From assembly GCF_030269305.1 (NCBI RefSeq), contig NZ_BSTC01000017.1, forward strand, positions 1-64,000: a stretch of 64,000 bases of DNA, in the 5' to 3' direction. This DNA is from Kineosporia sp. NBRC 101731. GTDB taxonomy: Bacteria > Actinomycetota > Actinomycetes > Actinomycetales > Kineosporiaceae. Position 1 is the stretch's first letter. Each line of letters opens with the position of its first letter. The notes under the pieces are model-generated. The model was not told the DNA's origin. It ran no database searches and saw nothing but the letters and a program-made list of their open reading frames with translations. The position numbers and the translations under genes are program-made. Below, one piece after another: positions 8,343 to 16,729 of the stretch.

Positions 8343-9297
8343 CGGTCCAGATGTGGTCGTCGTCCGGCGTGCAGGTGAACAGGGTCAAAGCCTGACCGGC
8401 GTTCTTGTTACCACCGTTGGTGTTCGAAACATCCAGGCACAGACCGCTCTTCACGTTCACAAGGTAGTAGCCACCACCCTGCGGCCGGGCCCGGAACATC
8501 TGGTTGTCCGACTCACCGGCCTGGCAGGGGCTCGCCAGCACCCCCGTGCTCTCGCCGACCGTGCCGGTACCGGGCAGGTCGAGGCAGTAGTTCGTCTTGA
8601 GGTTGCGGATCAGGTACTGCCCGTACTGCTCGACCAGCTGGAAGTCCTGGTTGTCGCCGACGCCGGGGATGCAGTCGTACTGGCTGACCGCGGCACCCGC
8701 CTGCGGCACGTCCGCACCCATCAGGTCGACACAGAAGCCGGTGCTGAGGTTCTTGATGACGCCCATCTCGGCGGGCGGGGCGGCCTGGCGGATCTTCGGG
8801 GTGGCCGGCTTCCGGTCGGCGACCTGATCCACCTGCTTGCGCTCGGTGCTCGAGCCGTTACCGGAATCGTCCTCGCTGCCGGACTTCTCGCCGGACACCG
8901 CGGCCTTTTTGGAAGCGACCGGGGAACTCGGCGAGGACTTGGGTGTGGGGGACGCCTTGTCGCTGTCGATCGTGGTGGTGTCGTCCGTGTCCGTCACCGG
9001 TGCGGGAGGCTGGGCGTCGAGCTCCTGGTTCTCGAGCAGGGCAGAGGCACCGTCGTTACGCCCGTCGTCGAACCGGGCGACCGAGTCGACCGCCATCGAA
9101 CCACCGACCACGGCGCAGGCCACGACGGTCACGAAACCGAGCACCGCCGCCGCACCCCTCAGGCCACGCGCGGAGAGACCGAACGGAAGACGGCGGTCCG
9201 AGTCCGTTTCCGGACCGGGCGAGGGAGACTCACCCAGATCAAGCTCACTCTCCGTGTGCTCTTCGGAACTCAGTTGACGGGTCTCCACGGAACCCAC
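8335..9297 (-). CDS. Membrane-anchored ricin-type beta-trefoil lectin
   Basis: 320 residues from GTG 9297; GAGAGG lies 7 bases upstream, which decides this start over 9342. An acidic N-terminus (about 1-45) precedes one membrane helix (GAAAVLGFVTVVACAVVGGS). A Ser/Thr/Lys/Asp-rich linker of about 100 residues follows. The last 130 residues form a ricin B/CBM13-like trefoil: VIKNLSTGFCVDLMG, LIRNLKTNYCLDLPG and LVNVKSGLCLDVSN mark three repeats, each with a Cys and an Asp. It probably displays a carbohydrate-binding domain outside the cell; no catalytic domain is present. Confidence 0.88.
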   Translation of the reverse strand: MGSVETRQLSSEEHTESELDLGESPSPGPETDSDRRLPFGLSARGLRGAAAVLGFVTVVACAVVGGSMAVDSVARFDDGRNDGASALLENQELDAQPPAPVTDTDDTTTIDSDKASPTPKSSPSSPVASKKAAVSGEKSGSEDDSGNGSSTERKQVDQVADRKPATPKIRQAAPPAEMGVIKNLSTGFCVDLMGADVPQAGAAVSQYDCIPGVGDNQDFQLVEQYGQYLIRNLKTNYCLDLPGTGTVGESTGVLASPCQAGESDNQMFRARPQGGGYYLVNVKSGLCLDVSNTNGGNKNAGQALTLFTCTPDDDHIWTVS

Positions 9298-9399
9298 CTT
9301 TGCACCTCTCAGGGGGTTGTGGAAACGGCCTGATGTCACCATCTGTGAAAGGTGCGGTGCCGGGTACCGTTCACGGCCGCCCGAGCACCGTCGGACGCC

Positions 9400-9888
9400 T
9401 CAGCGCACGAGCCGCAGAGCACCGATCAGGTCGTTGTAGCCGTCCGGGGTCATCGACATCGGCAGCCGGACCAGGCGCCGAGGCAGGTGCGCCACCCTCG
9501 GGACGAGCTCGGCCTTCCAATAGCTCATGGTGCCCGGCTGGATCGCCGTCAGGTTGCCACGCCAGTAGCCGTCCAGCTCGATCAGCACACTGCCGTCGTT
9601 CTGCACCACACCGCTCTCGGACGGGACGGCCAGACGCGGCCCCCCGAAGTTGACGTCCCGGAACAGCACACACAGCACCCCACCCGGCGCCAGGCGGTCG
9701 ACCGTGACCTCCGCGTGCTTCATCCGCCCGATCCCCGACAACATCGAGTCGATGTCCGGCACATCGGGCACCGCCAGGAACGCGTCCGACTCCCCGACCT
9801 CGTACTCCCGGCCCGCCCGGCGCCTCGCGGCCGGCCGCTCCGGCTGCCGGGGCTCTTCACGTCGTAGGGCCCGCTGCTCGTGATCCAT
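9400..9888 (-). CDS. Conserved-looking protein of unknown function
   Basis: 162 residues from ATG 9888, with GGAG about 9 bases upstream. The first 25 residues are basic and disordered; the rest (from EYEVGESDAFLAVPDVPDID) looks globular and beta-rich, including GGVLCVLFRDVNFGG and LIELDGYWRG. It has no signal peptide or membrane segment. It lies behind the lectin gene on the same strand with a gap of about 100 bases. Codon use is normal for the window, so it is probably real. Function not recognised. Confidence 0.6.
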   Translation of the reverse strand: MDHEQRALRREEPRQPERPAARRRAGREYEVGESDAFLAVPDVPDIDSMLSGIGRMKHAEVTVDRLAPGGVLCVLFRDVNFGGPRLAVPSESGVVQNDGSVLIELDGYWRGNLTAIQPGTMSYWKAELVPRVAHLPRRLVRLPMSMTPDGYNDLIGALRLVR

Positions 9889-9964
9889 GCGTGGAACTCC
9901 GTCCGTGGGCGATCCTCACCCAGGGGTACGGACGACGGGGTAACAGAGTTCATCGCGCCCGACT

Positions 9965-10002
9965 CTTCCTTTGGCCGGAAGATGTCTTCCGGCTAAAGGA
10001 AG
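9965..10002. promoter_or_regulatory. Long 17-base inverted repeat between divergent genes
   Basis: Arms 9965-9981 and 9986-10002 pair with one mismatch around a 4-base ATGT loop. The repeat lies between the start of the unknown gene (9888) and the secreted GH114-like gene (10188). No gene ends here, so a terminator is unlikely unless for an unseen transcript; an operator or structured leader is more plausible. Confidence 0.45.
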
Positions 10003-10187
10003 CGCCCGGCGCGGACCATGCAAAGGCCTAGGCGGTTTTTAACACTCCGCACTCACTCGGTTTCCTAGGTTCGGGGCCGTTACGGAGCATTCAGCCGGCG
10101 TACCGCACGCAGTGTGGTCGATCCGGTACTGGTCGCCAGGGGTGAGCCCGAGGCGGGATGCTTCGCAGTGAGGAACGAAGAGCGAGC

Positions 10188-11228
10188 ATGAGCATCAAGC
10201 GCACGAGCCGGCGTCGGGTGGCCGTGGCCTCCGCGAGCGCACTGGTCGTCCTTCTCGGAGTTGGATCGTTCACGGTCGCGAGCGCGGCCAACCACGGGAA
10301 CCGAGGCCACGAGCACACGAAACGGCCGACGCGACCGACCGCCACCGCGACGGCATCGCCCAGCTCAACGCCCACCGGTGAGACACCGGCGACCGCAGCG
10401 CCGGCTGCGCCCTCCAGCACCTCGGCGTCTGCCACGACATCCACCTCCACCACGACGTCCACCACGACGTCCACCACCACGGCCGCAACAGCCGCCGGCG
10501 ATGTCACCCTGCCGCCGGTGAACGGGCAGTTCGACTACCAGATCGGCGGGGCCTACACCCCGGTCTCGTCGGTGAAGATCGTCGACCGCGACCGCGAGTC
10601 GAAGCCGGTGAGCGGCAAGTACAACGTCTGCTACGTCAACAGCTTCCAGACCCAGCCCAGTGAGGCCGACTTCTGGACGGGCAGCCACGACGACCTGCTG
10701 CTGAAGAAGGGCGGCGAGTACGTCGAGGACTCCGAGTGGGGCGAGTTCCTGCTCGACACCTCGACGGCGGCCAAGCGCACGGCGCTCGCCGAGATTGTGG
10801 GCGGCTGGATCGATGGTTGCGCGACAGCCGGTTTCGACGCGGTAGAGCCCGACAACCTGGACACCTACTCACGTTCGGACGGTCTGCTCACCAAGGCGAA
10901 CAACCTCGCCTTCGCGAAGCTGCTGGTGCAGAAGGCTCACGCCAAGGGCCTGGCGATCGCCCAGAAGAACACCGCCGACATCACCAAGAGCGAAGCCACG
11001 ACCGCCGGTTTCGACTTCGCGGTGGCTGAGGAGTGCCAGGTCTGGACCGAGTGCGACGCCTACACCGACATCTACGGTGACCAGGTGTACGAGGTCGAGT
11101 ACACGGACAACGGCAAGTCCGCCTACACCAAGGCCTGCGCGGCCCAGGGCAAGGACATCTCGGTGATCCTGCGCGACCGCAACGTGGTGGCGTCGGGCAA
11201 CTCGAAGTACTACTACGAGAACTGCTGA
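10188..11228 (+). CDS. Secreted GH114-like endo-alpha-1,4-polygalactosaminidase
   Basis: 346 residues from ATG 10188 (MSIKRTSRRR); GAAGAG lies 6 bases upstream. A signal peptide is visible (basic start, then VAVASASALVVLLGVGSFTV, ending near ASA). A Thr/Ser/Pro/Ala linker follows to about residue 105. The rest matches the GH114 family of (alpha/beta)8 enzymes: YNVCYVNSFQTQ, WGEFLLD, FDAVEPDNLDTY and AIAQKNTADI. GH114 members cleave alpha-1,4-linked galactosamine polymers, which occur in some microbial and fungal exopolysaccharides. The stop is followed by a second in-frame TGA three codons later. Confidence 0.88.
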   Translation: MSIKRTSRRRVAVASASALVVLLGVGSFTVASAANHGNRGHEHTKRPTRPTATATASPSSTPTGETPATAAPAAPSSTSASATTSTSTTTSTTTSTTTAATAAGDVTLPPVNGQFDYQIGGAYTPVSSVKIVDRDRESKPVSGKYNVCYVNSFQTQPSEADFWTGSHDDLLLKKGGEYVEDSEWGEFLLDTSTAAKRTALAEIVGGWIDGCATAGFDAVEPDNLDTYSRSDGLLTKANNLAFAKLLVQKAHAKGLAIAQKNTADITKSEATTAGFDFAVAEECQVWTECDAYTDIYGDQVYEVEYTDNGKSAYTKACAAQGKDISVILRDRNVVASGNSKYYYENC

Positions 11229-11258
11229 CACGACTGACGGCGTGACGCGGGCTGCCCA

Positions 11259-11711
11259 CTAGAGAGGCAGCCCGCGTCCCTCCACCACGCTTTTCATCAC
11301 CAGCGTCGAATTCAGCCGCTGCACCCCGGGAAGCGTGGCCAGCTGGTCGTCGTAGAGCCTCTGGAACGCGGTCAGGTCTTCGGCCACAACCCGCAGCAGG
11401 TAGTCGGGGCTACCGAACAGCCGCTGGGCCAGCAGCACATTCGGGAGGCCGGCCAGTGCCTCCTCCAGCGCCGCTACGGTGCGGGCCCCGCTCTCGGTCA
11501 TCGTGACGAACACCAGGGCCTCGAACCCCAGGCCGACGCTGGCCGGATCGATCTGGGCGGTGTATCCGGTGATCACCCCGTCCCGCTCCAGCGACCGTAG
11601 CCGTCGGTGGCACGGCGAGACGGTCAGGCCGACCCGATCGGCCAGCTCGGTGAGCGTCAGCCGGCCGTCAGCCTGGAGCTGGGCAATAATCTCGCGATCA
11701 AGAGCATCCAC
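11259..11711 (-). CDS. Lrp/AsnC-family transcriptional regulator
   Basis: 150 residues from GTG 11711. The N-terminal helix-turn-helix is standard (DALDREIIAQLQADGRLTLT, then ELADRVGLTVSPCHRRLRSLE) and the C-terminal RAM/ligand-binding half is present (GFEALVFVTM, LFGSPDYLLRVVAEDLTAFQ, VQRLNSTLVMKSVV). Such proteins sense amino acids. It is divergent from a LysE-type exporter with 127 bases between the starts, an arrangement in which the Lrp protein usually controls the exporter. Confidence 0.93.
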   Translation of the reverse strand: MDALDREIIAQLQADGRLTLTELADRVGLTVSPCHRRLRSLERDGVITGYTAQIDPASVGLGFEALVFVTMTESGARTVAALEEALAGLPNVLLAQRLFGSPDYLLRVVAEDLTAFQRLYDDQLATLPGVQRLNSTLVMKSVVEGRGLPL

Positions 11712-11838
11712 GGCTTCATTCTTTCTCCTGAAAGGCCCGAGCCGGGCCAGATTCGGTCAGCACTTCCCGCAGAATTCTCCGTACTTTCCTCATGTCGGCA
11801 CAGCAGTGCCGTCGTGGCGTGGAAAGTCGAGGCAACAC

Positions 11839-12453
11839 ATGACGTTCGGGATGATTGCCGGGTTCTGGGCAGTTTCGGTCCTGCTCGTGCTCACCCCGGG
11901 GGCCGACTGGGCCTACGCGATCTCGGCCGGGCTGCGTCATCGCTCGCTGGTACCGGCGATCTCCGGTCTGCTCGCGGGTTACCTGGCCATCACCGTGGTG
12001 GTCGCCGCCGGGGCCGCCGCGCTGATCGCCGGCACTCCGGGCGCGCTCCCGGCCCTGACCCTGGCCGGGGCCGCCTACCTGGGATGCCTGGGCATCTCGA
12101 CGATGCTGAATCCACCCACCCCACAGGCCGGTTCCGGTACCCCTGACGGTTCCTGGCTGAACCAGGCCGGGCGTGGCGCGATGATCAGCGGTTCCAATCC
12201 CAAGGCTCTGCTGCTGTTCTTGGCCCTGTTGCCGCAGTTCACCGATCCCGGGGCCGGCTGGCCGCTGACCGTGCAACTACTCACGCTCGGATGCCTGCAC
12301 ATCCTGATGTGTGCCCTGGTCTACACCGGCGTGGGCACGGGCTCCCGCGCGGTGCTGCGGGCCCGGCCCACAGCGGCCCGGATCGTGACCCGCTGCTCGG
12401 GCGTGGTCATGACCGGGATCAGCATCGGCCTGCTGATCGAGGCCCTCCGCTAG
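11839..12453 (+). CDS. LysE/RhtB-family amino-acid exporter
   Basis: 204 residues from ATG 11839 (MTFGMIAGFWAVSVLLVLTP). The family hallmark follows at once: a first membrane helix ending in LLVLTPGADWAYAISAGL, then about five more hydrophobic helices, with the conserved NPKALLLFLALLPQF segment in the middle. These carriers export amino acids or homoserine-like compounds by proton exchange. Earlier starts in the frame are antisense to the Lrp gene and are rejected. Its TAG stop shares the palindrome CTAG with the stop of the opposing small gene. Confidence 0.92.
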   Translation: MTFGMIAGFWAVSVLLVLTPGADWAYAISAGLRHRSLVPAISGLLAGYLAITVVVAAGAAALIAGTPGALPALTLAGAAYLGCLGISTMLNPPTPQAGSGTPDGSWLNQAGRGAMISGSNPKALLLFLALLPQFTDPGAGWPLTVQLLTLGCLHILMCALVYTGVGTGSRAVLRARPTAARIVTRCSGVVMTGISIGLLIEALR

Positions 12454-12674
12454 AGGAGAGGCTCTCCGCCGAAGGATCCGGCGACGTCCAGGTGATCGAG
12501 ACCGTCATCGGTGCGCACCCGCACCACCCGCAGGCACGCAATGGACTCACGGGCCCCCACCGGCACCGACCTCTGCGCGACGACCGGCCCCGCGGCCAGC
12601 GTCTCGTTCATCATGAGAGCCGTCACCCCCACCTCCGTCCACCGTTGATCCAGCGCCCAGACGAGCGGCGACAA
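12450..12674 (-). CDS. Small protein of unknown function
   Basis: About 74 residues from TTG 12674 (alternative TTG 12695). A GCAGGAGG ribosome site lies about 11 bases before 12674. The codons keep G/C at most third positions and the text (WTEVGVTALMMNETLAAGPV, ESIACLRVVRVRTDDGLDHL) reads like a real small domain. No family recognised. It is divergent from the iron-boxed monooxygenase, so it could be iron-regulated, but this is inference. Confidence 0.45.
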   Translation of the reverse strand: MSPLVWALDQRWTEVGVTALMMNETLAAGPVVAQRSVPVGARESIACLRVVRVRTDDGLDHLDVAGSFGGEPLL

Positions 12675-12738
12675 CCCGCACGGAGCCTCCTGCAAAAGCG
12701 GTTTTGTCTGGGCCTGGACTATGTCATCCCATCGTTCG

Positions 12739-12757
12739 TTAGGGTAGCCTCACCTAA
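12739..12757. promoter_or_regulatory. DtxR/IdeR/DmdR-type iron box
   Basis: The 19-base site TTAGGGTAGCCTCACCTAA matches the actinobacterial iron-box consensus (TTAGGTTAGSCTWACCTAA) at 17 positions and keeps the outer TTAGG and CCTAA arms. It lies 65 bases before the N-hydroxylating monooxygenase start, where an iron-loaded repressor would block transcription. The site also faces the small leftward gene. Confidence 0.85.
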
Positions 12758-12821
12758 GAAGTTGCGGCTTTGGTGCACTCGTTGCGATGACGCGCACGAT
12801 CGGTGCGCCCGGAGGACATTC

Positions 12822-14237
12822 ATGAGCTCCCTTCCATCTGGCGGATCGTCGGACGGACCCGACGGCGGCCCCTTGCCGTCGGCCTCGCTTCCCACCCACG
12901 ACGTGATCGGGATCGGGTTCGGCCCCTCGAACCTGGCCCTCGCGATCGCGGCGGTGGAGCACAACGGCCAGGCTAACGACGCCGAGCGCGTGGCGGTTCG
13001 CTTCTTCGAGCGCCAACCGGCATTCGGATGGCATCGGGGCATGCTGCTCGACGACGCCACGATGCAGGTGTCGTTCCTGAAAGACCTGGTCACCCTGAGA
13101 AATCCGGCCAGCGGTTTCAGTTTCCTGTCCTACCTGCACGACTGCGGCCGGCTCGTCGACTTCATCAACCACAAGACCCTCTTCCCGCTGCGCCTGGACT
13201 TCCACGCCTACCTGGAGTGGGCGGCTGCGCGGGTGGCCGACCTGGTCGACTGGGGTCACGAGGTCACGCGCCTCGAGCCGGTGATGAGCGACGACGAGGT
13301 GGTGGCCGTCGACGTCACGGCCCGCGAGCTGACGGCCGACGGCACCGGTCGCGAGGTGACCTACCGCGCGCGCAACGTGGTCATCGGAACCGGCCTGCAA
13401 CCGCGTTTCCCCCAGGGAATCTCGGGGTCGGAGCATGTCTGGCACAACCAGCAGTTGCTGCATCGGGTCGAGGAGATCGACGGTGCCGCCGCCAAGCGTT
13501 TCGTGGTGGTCGGGGCCGGGCAGAGCGCGGCCGAGGTGACGGCGTTCCTGCACCAGCGGTTCGCCGATGCCGAGGTGGTGTCGGTGTTCTCCCGTTACGG
13601 CTACAGCCCGGCCGACGACAGCCCCTTCGCCAACCGGATTTTCGATCCGAACGCGGTGGACGACTTCTTCGAGGCCCCGGCCTCGGTGAAGGAGATGCTG
13701 ATGGGCTACCACGCGAACACCAACTACTCGGTGGTGGACGGTGACCTCATCGAGGAGCTGTACCGGCGGCAGTACCAGGAGAAGGTCGTCGGTCGCGAGC
13801 GGCTCACCATGATGAACGTCGCCCGGGTCGAGGCAGTGCGCGAGCAGGGCGACAGCGTGGCCGTGACCGTGCGGTCCCTGACCAGCGACCGCACTTTCGA
13901 CATTGACGCCGATCTGGCAGTTTTCGCCACCGGTTACGATCCGGTCGATCCGCTGCCGCTGCTCGGCGGGCTGGGTGCCTATTGTCCTCCCGACCACAAC
14001 GGGCGGCTCCGGGTGCAGCGTGACTACCGGGTGGCGACCACCCCAGGCATCCGTTGTGGCATCTACCTGCAGGGCGGCACCGAGCACACGCACGGGCTGT
14101 CCTCGTCACTGCTCTCCACGATCGCCGTGCGGGCCGGGGAGATCCTGGACTCGGTGGTCAGCGGGATCGCCACGGCGCGGTTGCCCCAGGGCGGCGCCAA
14201 GGCACCCGTTGCCGCACTGCGCCACCTCATCTCCTGA
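12822..14237 (+). CDS. L-ornithine/L-lysine N-hydroxylating monooxygenase (siderophore biosynthesis)
   Basis: 471 residues from ATG 12822 with a strong GGAGG ribosome site 6 bases upstream. It is an FAD- and NADPH-dependent enzyme of the SidA/IucD/PvdA/MbtG family, which hydroxylates the side-chain amine of ornithine or lysine to start hydroxamate siderophores. The FAD motif GIGFGPSNLALAIA is at residues 30-43, the NADPH motif VVGAGQSAAEV at about 228-238, and the family signatures MQVSFLKDLVTLRNP, FATGYDPVDPLPLL and TEHTHGLSSSLLS are all present. The iron box just upstream supports the role. Ornithine versus lysine cannot be decided. Confidence 0.93.
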   Translation: MSSLPSGGSSDGPDGGPLPSASLPTHDVIGIGFGPSNLALAIAAVEHNGQANDAERVAVRFFERQPAFGWHRGMLLDDATMQVSFLKDLVTLRNPASGFSFLSYLHDCGRLVDFINHKTLFPLRLDFHAYLEWAAARVADLVDWGHEVTRLEPVMSDDEVVAVDVTARELTADGTGREVTYRARNVVIGTGLQPRFPQGISGSEHVWHNQQLLHRVEEIDGAAAKRFVVVGAGQSAAEVTAFLHQRFADAEVVSVFSRYGYSPADDSPFANRIFDPNAVDDFFEAPASVKEMLMGYHANTNYSVVDGDLIEELYRRQYQEKVVGRERLTMMNVARVEAVREQGDSVAVTVRSLTSDRTFDIDADLAVFATGYDPVDPLPLLGGLGAYCPPDHNGRLRVQRDYRVATTPGIRCGIYLQGGTEHTHGLSSSLLSTIAVRAGEILDSVVSGIATARLPQGGAKAPVAALRHLIS

Positions 14238-14279
14238 AGGGCCGGTCGTGCTCATTTCCCCGACAACCTGGCGGTCACG

Positions 14280-16586
14280 ATGACGCCGTTGACACCCGCC
14301 TCAGCCGGCGAACCTCCGGCGGACGAGAGCCGACCGGATTCCGGTGCGGCGCTGAAGGCCCGCAGGGAGACTCTGAGCGGTCTGGAACAGGGGACGCGAG
14401 TCACCCCGGCGGGTCCCCCGCCCACTCAGCTGCCCACTCAGCTGCCCGGTCACCTGGTGCGGGAACTGGATCCCGCACTCACCGCGCGGCTGCGCGCCCT
14501 TGCCCACGACGAGCAGGTCGATCTGAACACCGTGGTGCAGGGCGCCTGGGCGCTCGTGATGGCCACGCTGACCGGCTCGGACGACGTGGTGCTCGACGTC
14601 ACCGGGTCCGGCCGCCCACCGGGTCCGGCGGCGATCGGGTCGTCCACGAGCACGGTTCCGGTGCGGGTCCGGTGCGAGCCGGCGCAATCTCCGGGAAAGA
14701 TGTTCCGCCGTCTGCGCGATGGCCGCGACGCCGGGCTCGGACACCACCGTCTCGGGCTCGCCCCGATCCAGCCGCCCGCCGGGGTGGGTGAGCTGTTCGA
14801 CGACGAGCCCCGGCCCCGGTTGGACGATGTGGAGATCACGAATGTTGTGGTCCGCGAGTCCACGTCCGGCCCTCTCAGTCTCACGGTTCGTGCGGGCCAA
14901 TCCCTTTGCCTGGAGCTTGAATTCACGCCCGACCGGCTAGACCCCGAGACCGCGGGGACGGTGCTTGAGCGACTCGGTGGTGCACTGCGGCAACTTTCTC
15001 GCGGTACGATTTCCGCAGTCGGGCGGCTCGACCTGCTCCTGGAGGGGGAACAGGCCGAGTTGCTCGGTGCTCGCTGCCACGGCGAGAAGCCCGGCCAGGT
15101 GCCCGCATCCGTGCTGGACACCCTGCGCGAACAGGCCGAGAAGACCCCCGACGCGGTCGCGCTGGTCACCCAGGAACAACGCTGGACCTACTCCGAGCTC
15201 GAGGAGTGGTCGGGCCGGGTCGCCGCCGGGCTGCGCGCCACCCGTCCGCTGGACGGCGAGATCGTGGCTCTCTCCCTGCCGCGCGCCTGGATCCTGCCCG
15301 CGATGCTCGCCGTGATGAAGACCGGCGCCGCGGTGCTGCCCATCGACCTGGGCGCGCCCGCCGGGCGGACCTGCACCGTGCTCGCCGACGCCGCTCCCAG
15401 CCTTGTCATCCGCTCCGTCGAGCAGCTCGAGAATGCCTGGTTCGCAGCCACGTCCGTGCTTCCTCCGATCATCGGCGGGGCACCCGCCCAGATCGTCTAC
15501 ACGTCCGGTTCGACCGGTGTGCCCAAGGGTGTGGTAACCACACACGCGGCGTCGGCCAACCTCCTGGCCGGCCACCGGCGTCAGCTGATGTCCCGCCACC
15601 CCGGGCGGCTGCGTCTGGGGCACGTGCAGTCGTTCAGCAACGACGCCTCGTGGGACCCGGTGCTCTGGATGCTGGCCGGGCATCAGCTGCATGTCATCGA
15701 CGAGAGCACCTACCACGACCCGGCCGCGCTGATCACCTATCTCGACCGGCACGGTGTCGACGGTATCGACGTCACCCCTGCGCAGCTGCGCGAGCTACTG
15801 CCCGCCGGACTGCTCGAGTGCCGGCTGAAGGTGCTCACGGTCGGCGGTTCCGCCATCGATCCGGGGCTCTGGCAACAGGTCTGCGAAAAGCCCGGCCTGC
15901 AGGTGTATGACCTGTACGGGCCGACCGAGACAACGGTGGACGCGTACGGCTGGGTCGGCGACCCGGCCGGCGGCCGGGCGCCCCACCGGATCGACGGGGT
16001 GCGCACCTATCTGCTCGACAGCTCGCTGCGCCCGGTGCCGGCCGGGGTGACGGGCGAGGTCTACGTCGCCGGGTCCGGTCTCGCCCTCGGCTACCTGAAC
16101 CGGCCCGGCCTGACGGCCGTTCATTTCGTGCCCGACCCTTTCGCCACCGGCGAGCGCGCCGGTGAGCGGATGTACCGCACCGGCGACCGGGCCCGCTGGA
16201 ACAGCCGCGGGGCGCTGGAACTGCTCGGGCGCGCCGACCGGCAGGTGCAGTTCCGCGGGGTGCGCCTGGAACCCGGCGAGATCGAGGCCGCCCTGCGAGA
16301 CCTGCGGATGGTCGCCCAGGCCGCGGTGATCGTGCGGGAAGACACCCCGGGCGACCAGGAACTCGTCGCCTACGTGACCACGCACCGCGAGGCCCGGCCG
16401 GACGAGATCCGGGCCGCCCTGACCGGGCGACTGCACCGTGACCTGATCCCCTCCACCGTGATCGTTCTCGACCGGCTGCCGCGGGGAACCGGTGGCGAGC
16501 CGGTGGCCGACCTACTCCTTGCGACGCCGGCCCTTCCGGTCAGCGATCAGCGATCAGCGTCGGCAGTACGAAACCGGCGGGGCTGA
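14280..16586 (+). CDS. NRPS-like adenylation protein with half condensation domain and degenerate A10 motif
   Basis: 768 residues from ATG 14280, 42 bases after the monooxygenase. Residues about 55-260 match the C-terminal half of a condensation domain, without the N-terminal half and its HHxxxDG motif. Residues about 280-745 are an AMP-binding adenylation domain with A3 YTSGSTGVPKG (407-417), A4-like NDASWD, A5 YGPTE (546-550), A7 YRTGD (632-636) and A8 GRADRQVQFRGVRLEPGEIE. In the A10 position the usual GK-x-D lysine is Glu (TGGEPVAD, E740). No carrier domain follows. It probably belonged to, or still serves, hydroxamate siderophore assembly; activity is doubtful without the lysine. Confidence 0.85.
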   Translation: MTPLTPASAGEPPADESRPDSGAALKARRETLSGLEQGTRVTPAGPPPTQLPTQLPGHLVRELDPALTARLRALAHDEQVDLNTVVQGAWALVMATLTGSDDVVLDVTGSGRPPGPAAIGSSTSTVPVRVRCEPAQSPGKMFRRLRDGRDAGLGHHRLGLAPIQPPAGVGELFDDEPRPRLDDVEITNVVVRESTSGPLSLTVRAGQSLCLELEFTPDRLDPETAGTVLERLGGALRQLSRGTISAVGRLDLLLEGEQAELLGARCHGEKPGQVPASVLDTLREQAEKTPDAVALVTQEQRWTYSELEEWSGRVAAGLRATRPLDGEIVALSLPRAWILPAMLAVMKTGAAVLPIDLGAPAGRTCTVLADAAPSLVIRSVEQLENAWFAATSVLPPIIGGAPAQIVYTSGSTGVPKGVVTTHAASANLLAGHRRQLMSRHPGRLRLGHVQSFSNDASWDPVLWMLAGHQLHVIDESTYHDPAALITYLDRHGVDGIDVTPAQLRELLPAGLLECRLKVLTVGGSAIDPGLWQQVCEKPGLQVYDLYGPTETTVDAYGWVGDPAGGRAPHRIDGVRTYLLDSSLRPVPAGVTGEVYVAGSGLALGYLNRPGLTAVHFVPDPFATGERAGERMYRTGDRARWNSRGALELLGRADRQVQFRGVRLEPGEIEAALRDLRMVAQAAVIVREDTPGDQELVAYVTTHREARPDEIRAALTGRLHRDLIPSTVIVLDRLPRGTGGEPVADLLLATPALPVSDQRSASAVRNRRG

Positions 16587-16590
16587 GCAG

Positions 16591-16651
16591 GGCCACGGGG
16601 GGAAAGCCCGCGACGAAGGGAGTGCTGGCCCGTCGTCGTCCCCCCGTGGCC
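16591..16651. terminator. Long hairpin between convergent NRPS-like and FAD genes
   Basis: Perfect 13-base arms (16591-16603 and 16639-16651, GGCCACGGGGGGA and its complement) enclose a 35-base loop with a smaller GACGA/TCGTC stem. It lies 4 bases past the NRPS-like stop and 79 bases from the end of the opposing FAD gene. Confidence 0.75.
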
Positions 16652-16729
16652 CCGCCCAGTCCCGCACCTTCCCGCAGAACCGGAATTGTGCTGACGCTCG
16701 AGCAGTACGAGACGCCGACGGCGTCACAC

